Part shown: in pieces, positions 6,633 through 13,375 of the stretch | Numbering within the stretch: the stretch's first letter is position 1 | How the letters are laid out: every line of letters starts with the position of its first letter | Source of the DNA: Methanosarcinaceae archaeon | GTDB taxonomy: Archaea; Halobacteriota; Methanosarcinia; Methanosarcinales; Methanosarcinaceae | Assembly: GCA_017613335.1 (NCBI GenBank) | Contig: JAGAEB010000168.1 | Coordinates: forward strand, 1-13,740 | Length of the DNA stretch: 13,740 nt | Direction of reading: 5' to 3' | Notes under the pieces: generated by a model | Database searches by the model: none | What the model was told of the DNA's origin: nothing | What the model saw: only the letters and a program-made list of their open reading frames with translations | Program-made: the position numbers and the translations under genes

Positions 6633-7748
6633 TCATTTTCCGGTCTCATCGGCCAGCATTGAGCGGAGCGTATCTCCGAATTCGGAGGGAACGATCGTGT
6701 CGATGCCGAGTGTTTTCGGGTGCAGGTCGATCTCGACCATGACGAATCTGTGTCCCATTTCTTTCATCGGAAGGACCTGTCTCGGGCCGTTTGTGACGGA
6801 GATGATCTCCATGCTGCCGAACGCATCCGTCGGGATTGCATGAGGGACGCCTGCGATAAAAGCATAGTCGTATCCGCTGTATTTTCCGGATGTCAGTTCC
6901 GCGACCTTGTCGCCGGTGACGGCATATTCATCAAGGCCGCCGATGATCTCTGCAATCGGAATGTTCTTTTCTCTGAAGACTTTCAGGATGTTCAGGGCGT
7001 GTTCCCGGACGCGCGGAAGACCGCAGTTTTCATCGAGATTGGCGAACAGTGCCAGATTTTTCTCTTTCCCGAGGGCTTTTGCCGTTTCATAAACAGCGAC
7101 GAGTTCATCGGCGAACATATAGGCTGTTTCTTTTTTGGCATTGAGGATGAGCAGGCCGCGTTTATCATTCCTGATGAGTTCCAGAATGTGTGCGGCGACT
7201 TTGTATTTGAGATCGCCTCTTGACGGCCCGAGATAGTCGCGGCTGGCTGCGCCGGTCTTCAGTTCAACGTCTGTTGCGGCTTTCAGGAGGATTTCCTGCC
7301 TTTTGAGTTCCTCCGGCGTCACGAGGCCTGCTCTGACTGCCGGTTCCAGGACGGCCATGACGCCTCTTGTGTTGTTGGCCTGTCCGGCATGGATCTCCAC
7401 GCAGAGGATCGGGATGTCCGTATCGATCTCTTTGGCTGCATCGGAGAGTTCTTCGCCGATGATCATGCTTGTACAGGTACCGACGATCGCCATTGATTTC
7501 GGGGAGAAGAGTTCGATCGCCTTTTTGAGGGTCGCCGTGAGTTTGTCATGAGCGCCGAAAACGAAATCGTTTTCGTCCATGGCAGTCGTCAGGACGTGGA
7601 TGCCGTCTTCTTCGAGGAGACGCGCGTGCTTAAAAGAACAGCCCGGCGGTCCGTGAAGGATGGCGACATCGATTTTCAGATCCCTGAGTGTATAAAGAGA
7701 AGCAACGATAGAACTCGGTCTCGGATGAATGATCATTCTTTCAGACAT
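6633..7748 (-). CDS. cfbD: CfbD, Ni-sirohydrochlorin a,c-diamide reductive cyclase subunit
   Basis: The NifD-like catalytic component of the CfbCD complex, which carries out the multi-electron reduction and lactam-ring formation of Ni-sirohydrochlorin a,c-diamide to give the seco precursor of F430. It has 371 residues, the usual compact size, shorter than nitrogenase NifD. Likely cluster-region cysteines are C37 in HGPPGCSFKH and C92 in VGTCTSMIIGEEL; the GTCT segment is the hallmark of nitrogenase-type folds. The ATG at 7748 follows AGAGG by 6 nt. It lies between cfbE (312 nt upstream) and cfbC (64 nt downstream). The wide gap on its 5' side suggests that cfbDC has its own promoter. Confidence 0.93.
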   Translation of the reverse strand: MSERMIIHPRPSSIVASLYTLRDLKIDVAILHGPPGCSFKHARLLEEDGIHVLTTAMDENDFVFGAHDKLTATLKKAIELFSPKSMAIVGTCTSMIIGEELSDAAKEIDTDIPILCVEIHAGQANNTRGVMAVLEPAVRAGLVTPEELKRQEILLKAATDVELKTGAASRDYLGPSRGDLKYKVAAHILELIRNDKRGLLILNAKKETAYMFADELVAVYETAKALGKEKNLALFANLDENCGLPRVREHALNILKVFREKNIPIAEIIGGLDEYAVTGDKVAELTSGKYSGYDYAFIAGVPHAIPTDAFGSMEIISVTNGPRQVLPMKEMGHRFVMVEIDLHPKTLGIDTIVPSEFGDTLRSMLADETGK

Positions 7749-8061
7749 TATTTTCCTCTGATCTTGGATTCGGCTTTTTTGTATTTCTGTGCTGCTGTGT
7801 TTCCGCTTTTTCCGGGTATCGTTTTCCGGAAAACGGGGACAGCGGCGCCCGGTGAATCTCTCCGACCGGTCTTTTCAGGATGCCTGAAGGTGACGGAAAT
7901 CCGGTATGGCAGAAGAGACGATTGTTACGAATATGCCGACAAATATGAATTTGTGATTAAACTGTATTCGTTTTGTGATATTGAACCTTTCAGTAAACGT
8001 CTTTAAACCTTATAAATTTAAAGAGAAGTGACGCATTTCCGGTTTCTGAAAAGGCCGCATT
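7749..8061 (-). promoter_or_regulatory. Upstream region of cfbD with TATA-like element and 16-bp palindrome
   Basis: A 313-nt gap without a credible gene. On the minus strand an element reading AAATTTATAAGG (8009-8020) resembles a TATA box; a start near 7988 would give a leader of roughly 240 nt. A perfect 16-bp palindrome, CGTTTTCCGGAAAACG, lies at 7820-7835, 72-87 nt before the ATG. A nearer A/T element (AAATAC, 7781-7786) is a weaker promoter candidate. The plus-strand frame crossing the region overlaps cfbD antisense and is not family-like. Confidence 0.45.
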
Positions 8062-9690
8062 TTATCTGAAGCATTTGACGGCAGAAATGATGATGTCGTT
8101 TTTTCCGGATAGCCTGAATGCCGTCTTTTCACCGGATTCACGGTTTTCGGCCGTTCTGACGGAGATTCCGGAAGCTTTCAGACGTTCGGATGCTTCTTTC
8201 ATCCGGGCGCCGACAAGGATGAACCCGCTGATCTGCCCGCAGTAATCGCGGACAATTTTTTCGACGGTCTCCGGCGGGAAGCCTTCGCAGACTTCGCGTG
8301 CATTTTCGCCGATGACGAGAATGATCTTTCCGGAAGTGCTGTGTTCCGATGCGGATCCGGGATCCGGAAATGATTCCGGGTACTGCTTCCGGTCTTCACC
8401 GTATTTCCGGAGGACATGAACGATCGCGGCGCGGGCGGATGCTTCATTGAGGCCGGAATTGGAATTGTCCAGAACGTATCTGCCGGAAACGGACAGCTCT
8501 TTCATCCGTCCTTCTATGCCGCAGAAAGCCTCAATGACAGCGACGATATCAGTGCCGGAAACGCCGGTCGCAAAAGCAAGCGCCGATGCGCCCGCAAATG
8601 AAGGAAGGTAAGCATTCATGAAAAGATCGTGATGCAGTCTGCACGAAAAAGACTGTCCTTTTTCCGGATGATCGATACGGATTTCATCGTTTCCCCGGGC
8701 CGTCAGGAGAACATCCGGCATTCCGGAAATATCTCCCGGTCTTCCGGAAACGCTGCCCGGATGTGCCGGAAGGCTTTCTGACCTGACCGGATCTTCTGTA
8801 CGCCGGCCGTAATAAATGACATCACCGGCAGATCTGTCATGACATTTCCGCAGAATTTCGCTGATCGTGTTTCTGTCATTTTCGTCTGCGATCAGAATCC
8901 CTGCCGGCCTGCCGGGACGCACATATCCGCTTTCGTTTTCAGAGTATCTTTTCAGGAAGGATGTTTTGGCTGACGTCGAGCAGGCTGAATTTCCGGCGAT
9001 TCCGTAAGACGGCTCAAGTGTCGTGATCATGCTTATGTCTGCCGCGCCTGTGCATCCCAGAGAAATTTCAAAGATCATGAAAGAAGGATCGATTCCTGCA
9101 TTCAGGATCTCATCGATGATTTCAGGAAGATGTGACGGAGAGATCGTCCCGCCTGCGCGGAGAAGTGTTTCCGAAACGTGCCCGTCGTCTGATCTGTCAA
9201 AAATTTCAATGCCGCGGGATGTATGAAGGACCGTTTTTCCGAGAGCGGAGATCATCCGGGCAGAGAGTGCGGCGGTCGTTGTTTTTCCCCGGACGCCGGT
9301 GATCTCGATGAGACATCTGTTTTTCAGGCGTTCATCGTTTTTCAGAAGGAGGCCGACGGCTTCGTGGTGCGTCAGGACAGGGATTCCGAGATCATGCGCA
9401 GCTTTCAGGAATCTGTTGAGAGGCGTCAGATGGACCGGAGAAAAAACGACATCGACATCTTTCAGATCATCCGTTGAGACGGATATTCTGATCCCCGAGG
9501 ATTCAGAAAGAGCGTTTCTTTTGTCTTCCGGCATTTTTTCATAGACGTCAAAAGCGATCGTATCAAATCCCGAAGACCGGTATTTTCCGGCCAGAGAGAC
9601 GGCCCCGTGATTGACATCAAAGACGGCGGCTTTCAGGCGGGGAGCTGCCGGCCCTCTTTTTATTTTATCGTCGATTTTCTGAAAGATCAT
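8062..9690 (-). CDS. cfbE: CfbE, coenzyme F430 synthase (Mur ligase family)
   Basis: The ATP-dependent enzyme that closes the final carbocyclic ring of F430. Its Mur-ligase-like core has the P-loop GVRGKTTT (132-139). A variant of the Mur C-terminal domain entry motif reads LDNSNSG (407-413). An N-terminal Rossmann-like region contains AVFDVNHGAVSLA (22-34). At 542 residues it is longer than CfbE usually is. The excess lies in two low-complexity inserts, about 299-325 (Ser/Gly/Pro-rich, GSVSGRPGDISGMP) and 437-453 (PESFPDPGSASEHSTSG), plus a short basic N-terminal lead. No Shine-Dalgarno precedes the ATG at 9690; a TATA element at leaderless distance supports that start. A CTG at codon 19 is closer to the usual family start but has no upstream signal. 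Confidence 0.88.
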   Translation of the reverse strand: MIFQKIDDKIKRGPAAPRLKAAVFDVNHGAVSLAGKYRSSGFDTIAFDVYEKMPEDKRNALSESSGIRISVSTDDLKDVDVVFSPVHLTPLNRFLKAAHDLGIPVLTHHEAVGLLLKNDERLKNRCLIEITGVRGKTTTAALSARMISALGKTVLHTSRGIEIFDRSDDGHVSETLLRAGGTISPSHLPEIIDEILNAGIDPSFMIFEISLGCTGAADISMITTLEPSYGIAGNSACSTSAKTSFLKRYSENESGYVRPGRPAGILIADENDRNTISEILRKCHDRSAGDVIYYGRRTEDPVRSESLPAHPGSVSGRPGDISGMPDVLLTARGNDEIRIDHPEKGQSFSCRLHHDLFMNAYLPSFAGASALAFATGVSGTDIVAVIEAFCGIEGRMKELSVSGRYVLDNSNSGLNEASARAAIVHVLRKYGEDRKQYPESFPDPGSASEHSTSGKIILVIGENAREVCEGFPPETVEKIVRDYCGQISGFILVGARMKEASERLKASGISVRTAENRESGEKTAFRLSGKNDIIISAVKCFR

Positions 9691-9714
9691 GATTCAGGAA
9701 AAGGAATTCTGCAG

Positions 9715-9727
9715 ATTTATGTCTTTT
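9715..9727 (-). promoter_or_regulatory. cfbE promoter, leaderless spacing
   Basis: On the minus strand AAAAGACATAAAT ends with a TATA-like core (9715-9722) centred about 28 nt before the cfbE ATG, preceded by an A-rich BRE-like stretch. No Shine-Dalgarno lies between it and the ATG, so a leaderless mRNA is likely. The element lies between the hisS stop (9738) and cfbE. Confidence 0.5.
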
Positions 9728-9737
9728 TCAGCATCAT

Positions 9738-11264
9738 TCAGACGGAGAAAAACAGTAAGAACAGAGAAAACGGGAAGACAGAGAAAACAGGAAGACAGAG
9801 AAAACAGGAAGACAGGAAGACACGGAAAACAGGAAGACACGGAAAACAGGAAAACACGGAAAACAGGAAAACACGGAAAACAGGAAAACACGGAAAACAC
9901 GGAAAACACGGAAAGGAGCAGAAAACGAACTGAACCTGATCGGATGCCGGGATAAACCGATCCGGGTCGGGGGATCCGGATCGGGGGATCCGGATCAGGT
10001 TTTTCCGGGATCGGGCTGAGAATCTGTCGATCAGCTGCTGCGCGGTCAGGGAGACCTGTTCGCCGGACTTCATGTCTTTTAATGAATACAGGCCGGATTC
10101 GGCTTCTTTTTCACCGACGATGAGGATATAATCGACCTCGATCGTGTTGGCGTAGTTGAGCTGGGCGCTGAAGCTGCGCTGCATGACATCGGTGATGACG
10201 GGGACGTATTGCCTCAGTTCCGAGGCGATCCGGATGCCTTCGGCTTCTGTTGCCGGTTTTGAGACGACATAGACGGTCGGGACGGTTTCCGGGACAGGGT
10301 CGCAGATCTCCATGATCCGGTCGAATCCGAGGCCGAAGCCGGTAGAGACGACATCGCCGCCGCCGAAGAGGCTGATAAGTTTATAAGAGCCGCCGCCGCA
10401 GACCTGTTTCTGGGCACCGAGTCCTTCGGCATAGATCTCAAAGACGGTTCCCGTGTAATAGTCAAGGCCCCTGGCAATGCCGAAGTTGACTGTGAACCCG
10501 GAAATGCCGTAGGCTGCCAGAAGATCGAGCATTTTTTCAAAATCATCGAGCTGCGGCAGATCGCCGGCGATCAGGCGGGCCTGGGCAACGGCACCGTAGG
10601 CATCTTTTCCGGCAAGAGAAATGACTGCGCGGAGTTTTTCCTGAAGATCTGCAGGCGCGCCGATCTCTTCAAGATACTGATCGAGCATTTCCGTTTCCTG
10701 TTTGTCGATCAGGCGCATGATCCTGTCCTGGACTTCACTTTCGGAAGAAATCTGATTGAGGAGGAACCGGATGACGGACAGATTTCCGATATTGAGATCG
10801 CCGCGGATCCCGACGGCTTTGAGCATCGTCATGGCGAGCGCGATGATCTCGGCGTCAGATTCCGGCCTGCTGCTGCCGATGAGCTCCGTTCCGAACTGCC
10901 AGAATTCTCTGTAACGGCCTTTCTGCGGGCGTTCATAGCGGAAGCAGTTCTCAAAATAGAACAGTCTGACGGGCTTCGGGAATGACTGCATTTCATTGAC
11001 GTAGGCGCGCATCGTCGGCGCTGTCAGTTCAGGGCGCAACGCAAGTTCGCGGTCGCCTTTGTCCGTGAAGTAATAGATCTCCCCAAGAACCCCTTCGCCG
11101 GATTTGAGCCTGAAAAGTTCCAGGTCTTCAAATGTCGGCGTCACGATCTCGCCGAAACCCCAGTTACGGACGATGCGGCGGAAAACACCCTCGACAGCCC
11201 TTCTTTTGGCGACATCTTTCGGAAGGATGTCGCGCGTTCCTCTCGGTTTTGCCAGTTCGGTCAT
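9738..11264 (-). CDS. hisS: Histidyl-tRNA synthetase with aberrant 90-residue C-terminal extension
   Basis: A class II aminoacyl-tRNA synthetase that charges tRNA-His. Class II motif 2 is seen as FRYERPQKGRYREFWQFG. Histidine-specific motifs include LALRPELTAPTMR and GLDYYTGTVFEIY, and motif 3 is GFGLGFDRI. The anticodon-binding domain ends near residue 418 (LIDRFSAR), which is normal family length. The frame then continues for 90 residues, the last ~60 of which are a Phe/Cys/Pro/Val/Leu low-complexity run such as CFPCFPCFPVFRVFLFSVF. This run comes from reading through two repeat arrays. Removing one A from the A5 run (10000-10004) would place TGA at 9995-9997 and restore a 422-residue enzyme, so a one-base slip or a sequence error is the simplest cause. 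The ATG at 11264 has only a weak AAGGGA upstream. Confidence 0.9.
   Translation of the reverse strand: MTELAKPRGTRDILPKDVAKRRAVEGVFRRIVRNWGFGEIVTPTFEDLELFRLKSGEGVLGEIYYFTDKGDRELALRPELTAPTMRAYVNEMQSFPKPVRLFYFENCFRYERPQKGRYREFWQFGTELIGSSRPESDAEIIALAMTMLKAVGIRGDLNIGNLSVIRFLLNQISSESEVQDRIMRLIDKQETEMLDQYLEEIGAPADLQEKLRAVISLAGKDAYGAVAQARLIAGDLPQLDDFEKMLDLLAAYGISGFTVNFGIARGLDYYTGTVFEIYAEGLGAQKQVCGGGSYKLISLFGGGDVVSTGFGLGFDRIMEICDPVPETVPTVYVVSKPATEAEGIRIASELRQYVPVITDVMQRSFSAQLNYANTIEVDYILIVGEKEAESGLYSLKDMKSGEQVSLTAQQLIDRFSARSRKNLIRIPRSGSPDPDRFIPASDQVQFVFCSFPCFPCFPCFPVFRVFLFSVFSCFPCLPVFRVFLSSCFLCLPVFSVFPFSLFLLFFSV
9741..9916. repeat. Purine-rich short-period array inside the hisS reading frame
   Basis: A run of 8-11-bp degenerate units such as GGAAAACAC, GGAAAACAG and GGAAGACAG. 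The right part is nearly perfect GGAAAACAC, grading to more varied units on the left. The plus strand is almost free of T. It encodes the hydrophobic tail of the annotated HisRS frame on the minus strand, and ends just before the cfbE promoter. Confidence 0.9.
9967..9994. repeat. 14-bp direct repeat, 2 copies
   Basis: Two perfect adjacent copies of TCGGGGGATCCGGA, with a partial copy to the left (ATCCGGGTCGG, about 9959-9969). It lies within the extended hisS frame immediately after the normal end of the enzyme, and encodes the RSGSPDPDR-like part of the tail. Confidence 0.85.
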
Positions 11265-11320
11265 AATTTGTCCCTTATAATAGAATGAATCAATGAATCA
11301 ATGAATAGAATGAATATCCT
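11265..11320 (-). promoter_or_regulatory. hisS upstream region with TATA-like element and short repeats
   Basis: On the minus strand TATTATAAGG (about 11274-11283) resembles a TATA box but is only about 15 nt from the ATG, closer than a normal archaeal promoter. A short direct repeat of GATTCATT (11284-11310) precedes it. hisS may instead be transcribed from the DRG gene. Confidence 0.3.
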
Positions 11321-11329
11321 TTCAGAATG

Positions 11330-11374
11330 ACGGTCATTTCGGAAACGGTCATTTCGGAAACGGTCATTTCTGAA
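11330..11374. repeat. 15-bp direct repeat, 3 copies, containing the DRG stop codon
   Basis: Two perfect copies of ACGGTCATTTCGGAA (11330-11344, 11345-11359) and a third with one change (11360-11374). On the coding strand each carries AAATGACCGTTTCCG, so the real TGA at 11364-11366 and two further in-frame TGA codons occur at 15-nt intervals. The array was evidently copied from the gene's own 3' end. Confidence 0.9.
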
Positions 11375-12461
11375 TGATGATCGTCAGGATGTCGCCGTCC
11401 ATGAGTTTGTGTTCAAGGCCGACGCGCTGTCCCGGATGTTTGGCGGATTTTCCCCAGACATAGGCGAAACGGAATTTTCTCCGGAAGTCGCGGTGGAGAC
11501 GGTCACAGATCTGTCCGACGTTCGTGTTTTTCAGGATGATCATCGGCTCTTCCATGTCGGCAGGGCCGCCCTGCGGTTTGAGGTACAGCCGGATGAAGCC
11601 GAGCGAATCGTAGAGGACTTCGCGGAGCTGATCAAGATTTTCATTGTTGTGAGCGGAGATGAAAACGCCGTCAGGATAACGTTTTCTGTTTTCTTCGATC
11701 AGTTCGGGCGTTGCCAGATCGACCTTGTTGACGGCGATCATCGACCGGACATAGCTCCGGTTTCCGGATACGACGTCGATCAGCTGATCGACCGTGATCT
11801 TTTCACGGATGAGGACGGTCGCATTGTGGACCTTGTACTCGTCGAGAATGGATTTGATCGTTTCGTCATCAATATCGAGATCGACCGTTGAGCTGATCTG
11901 GATGCCGCCGCGGTCCTTTTTTTTGATGACGACGTCCGGCGGGAATTCGTTGACGCGGATGCCGGCGTTGTAGAGTTCTTCTTTCAGGACGTCCAGATGC
12001 GTATGCTGGAAAACGTCGACGAGGAAGAGGACCATGTCCGAGTTGCGGATAACGGCAATGACTTCTTTGCCGCGGCCGCGGCCGGATGCCGCGCCTTTCA
12101 CGAGACCCGGAACATCGAGGATCTGGATCGTCGCACCTTTGTATTCCATAACGCCCGGGACGACTGAAAGAGTCGTGAAGGCGTAGGCGCCGACTTCGGA
12201 ATGCGCATCTGTCAGCTGATTCAGGAGCGTCGACTTACCGACGGACGGAAAGCCGACGAGCGTCACGGTCGCATCGCCGGCTTTTTTGACGTTGTAACCT
12301 TCACCGCCGCCGCCGGATGCGGCCGCTTTCTTCTCGACCTCATCGTGAAGTTTGGCCAGCTTGGCTTTGAGACGGCCGATGTGGTGGGAAGTTGCCTTGT
12401 TGTAGATCGTTTTTTTGAGCTCGTCTTCAACTTCACGGATCTGTTCCTGTATTGTCGGCAT
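11364..12461 (-). CDS. drg: DRG/Rbg family GTP-binding protein
   Basis: A 365-residue OBG-superfamily GTPase of the developmentally-regulated GTP-binding type, conserved in archaea and eukaryotes and associated with ribosomes and translation. An N-terminal helical region (1-48) is followed by a Gly-rich hinge (50-55). The G domain shows G1 GFPSVGKST (70-78), G3 DVPGL (116-120) and G4 NKVD (245-248), with the usual S5D2L-like insert between about 160 and 235. A C-terminal TGS domain covers about 289-364. Length is normal and no key residue is missing. The ATG at 12461 has a weak GGGTTGA upstream. It lies between nikR (through a terminator-like hairpin) and hisS (99 nt downstream). Confidence 0.94.
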   Translation of the reverse strand: MPTIQEQIREVEDELKKTIYNKATSHHIGRLKAKLAKLHDEVEKKAAASGGGGEGYNVKKAGDATVTLVGFPSVGKSTLLNQLTDAHSEVGAYAFTTLSVVPGVMEYKGATIQILDVPGLVKGAASGRGRGKEVIAVIRNSDMVLFLVDVFQHTHLDVLKEELYNAGIRVNEFPPDVVIKKKDRGGIQISSTVDLDIDDETIKSILDEYKVHNATVLIREKITVDQLIDVVSGNRSYVRSMIAVNKVDLATPELIEENRKRYPDGVFISAHNNENLDQLREVLYDSLGFIRLYLKPQGGPADMEEPMIILKNTNVGQICDRLHRDFRRKFRFAYVWGKSAKHPGQRVGLEHKLMDGDILTIIIQK

Positions 12462-12473
12462 TTTTTCAACCCT

Positions 12474-12516
12474 GAAAAAGAAACAGTCCGGAAACGTTCC
12501 GCCCTCCCGGACTGTT
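12474..12516 (-). terminator. nikR terminator hairpin
   Basis: A perfect 10-bp inverted repeat, AACAGTCCGG / CCGGACTGTT (12482-12491 with 12507-12516), with a 15-nt loop. On the minus strand it is followed by TCTTTTTC. It starts 17 nt after the stop of the extended nikR frame and lies 20-55 nt before the DRG start codon, so it could also form in the DRG leader. Confidence 0.65.
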
Positions 12517-12533
12517 CCAATGAATGATGATTT

Positions 12534-13196
12534 TTAAGATAAAAATCCGGCCTGACCGGAAAATAATTGTGATAAAAGCAGTTCATCAACGGCATTCACA
12601 ATAAAAAAGGTGTCGTCTGAAAAAGAATTTTCAGAAAGACAGGGAAAGATAAGGAAAGACAGGGAAAGACAGGATATCTGTCCGGGTGAAAGGAGGATAT
12701 CCGGAAGAAGCAGAGCTCCTCCCGGGTGAAAAACAGAACAGGATCCGGAAATTCGGATCTTGTCGATCGGCGGGACGGTCGTCAGTTTGGCGAATTTGAC
12801 GCCGTTGAGGGACAGAATGTTCTCCGCCAGTTTTTTGATATCTTCGCCGTCGCCGTCAAGGACGATCACTTCAAGGCAGTTGGCGTGATCGATGTGGATA
12901 TGAGTCGACGACTGGATCACATGCGTGTAATCATGCTGGATATCCGCCATCGTCGATGTCAGGCCTCTTTTATGATGATCATAAACAAGCGTGATCGTTG
13001 CGATGCGCGGTCCTTTGATATCGTTCATCCATTCGTAGTGGTTGATGTAGCTGCGGATGGCATCACGGATGCCTTCTGAACGGGATGAATACCCTCTTTC
13101 TTCAATGATCGTATCAAACTTGGACAGAAGATTGTCCGGGAGAGAGACGCCGATCCTCATTAATTCGTTTTCCGGTGCTTTTTTTTCATCATCCAT
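12534..13196 (-). CDS. nikR: NikR nickel-responsive regulator with ~75-residue C-terminal extension
   Basis: A ribbon-helix-helix transcription factor that binds nickel and represses or adjusts nickel-uptake genes. From ATG 13196 it is 220 residues. The N-terminal RHH is about 13-55 (MRIGVSLPDNLLSKFD onward). The ACT-like metal domain contains all four square-planar nickel ligands, corresponding to E. coli H76, H87, H89 and C95: H88, H99, H101 and C107 here (QHDYTH...STHIHIDHANC). The normal protein ends at about 140-145 (KLTTVPP); the last ~75 residues are unlike NikR and partly encode a 10-bp repeat. No stop occurs in any frame for roughly 150 nt after the core. The start at 13196 is preferred over the GTG at 13205 because GTGAG then acts as the ribosome site. 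The first gene of the minus-strand run. Confidence 0.9.
   Translation of the reverse strand: MDDEKKAPENELMRIGVSLPDNLLSKFDTIIEERGYSSRSEGIRDAIRSYINHYEWMNDIKGPRIATITLVYDHHKRGLTSTMADIQHDYTHVIQSSTHIHIDHANCLEVIVLDGDGEDIKKLAENILSLNGVKFAKLTTVPPIDKIRISGSCSVFHPGGALLLPDILLSPGQISCLSLSFLIFPCLSENSFSDDTFFIVNAVDELLLSQLFSGQAGFLS
12634..12673. repeat. 10-bp direct repeat, 4 copies, in the nikR tail
   Basis: Units GAAAGACAGG, GAAAGATAAG, GAAAGACAGG and GAAAGACAGG lie end to end. On the coding strand they give the CLSLSFLIFPCLSE portion of the NikR extension. The unit is not a multiple of 3. Confidence 0.88.
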
Positions 13197-13205
13197 AAAA
13201 CTCAC

Positions 13206-13270
13206 TGTTCCCGGATCGCAGATCCGTCAGAAAGATATGAGCTAAAAGATTTCGGAAGTATAAATAGTAT
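13206..13270 (-). promoter_or_regulatory. nikR promoter with candidate operator palindrome
   Basis: On the minus strand ATACTATTTATACT (13257-13270) contains a TATA-like core about 65 nt before the ATG; transcription would start near 13236. Between that point and the gene is a perfect inverted repeat, CGGATC-GCA-GATCCG (13212-13226), placed where an autoregulatory operator or leader hairpin could act. It does not resemble the enterobacterial GTATGA-N16-TCATAC NikR site. Confidence 0.5.
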
Positions 13271-13375
13271 TTTGTGTTATTCAGAATCGGAATTGTGTTA
13301 CGAGAGGAAAATACGGGAAACAGAGATATCCGGGGACAGGCTGAAATGAAAAAAAACGGACGTCCGAACAGGATG

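Noticed and set aside
7548..8006. 152-residue plus-strand open frame over the cfbD 5' end
   Set aside because: Antisense to the conserved cfbD N-terminus, no ribosome site, and no recognisable protein features.
9607..9955. Lys/Arg/Thr-rich plus-strand frames across the ~9-bp array
   Set aside because: Periodic repeat translation antisense to cfbE and hisS; no start signal.
13212..13226. Inverted repeat as a proven NikR operator
   Set aside because: It does not match the known enterobacterial NikR site, so it is listed only as a candidate.
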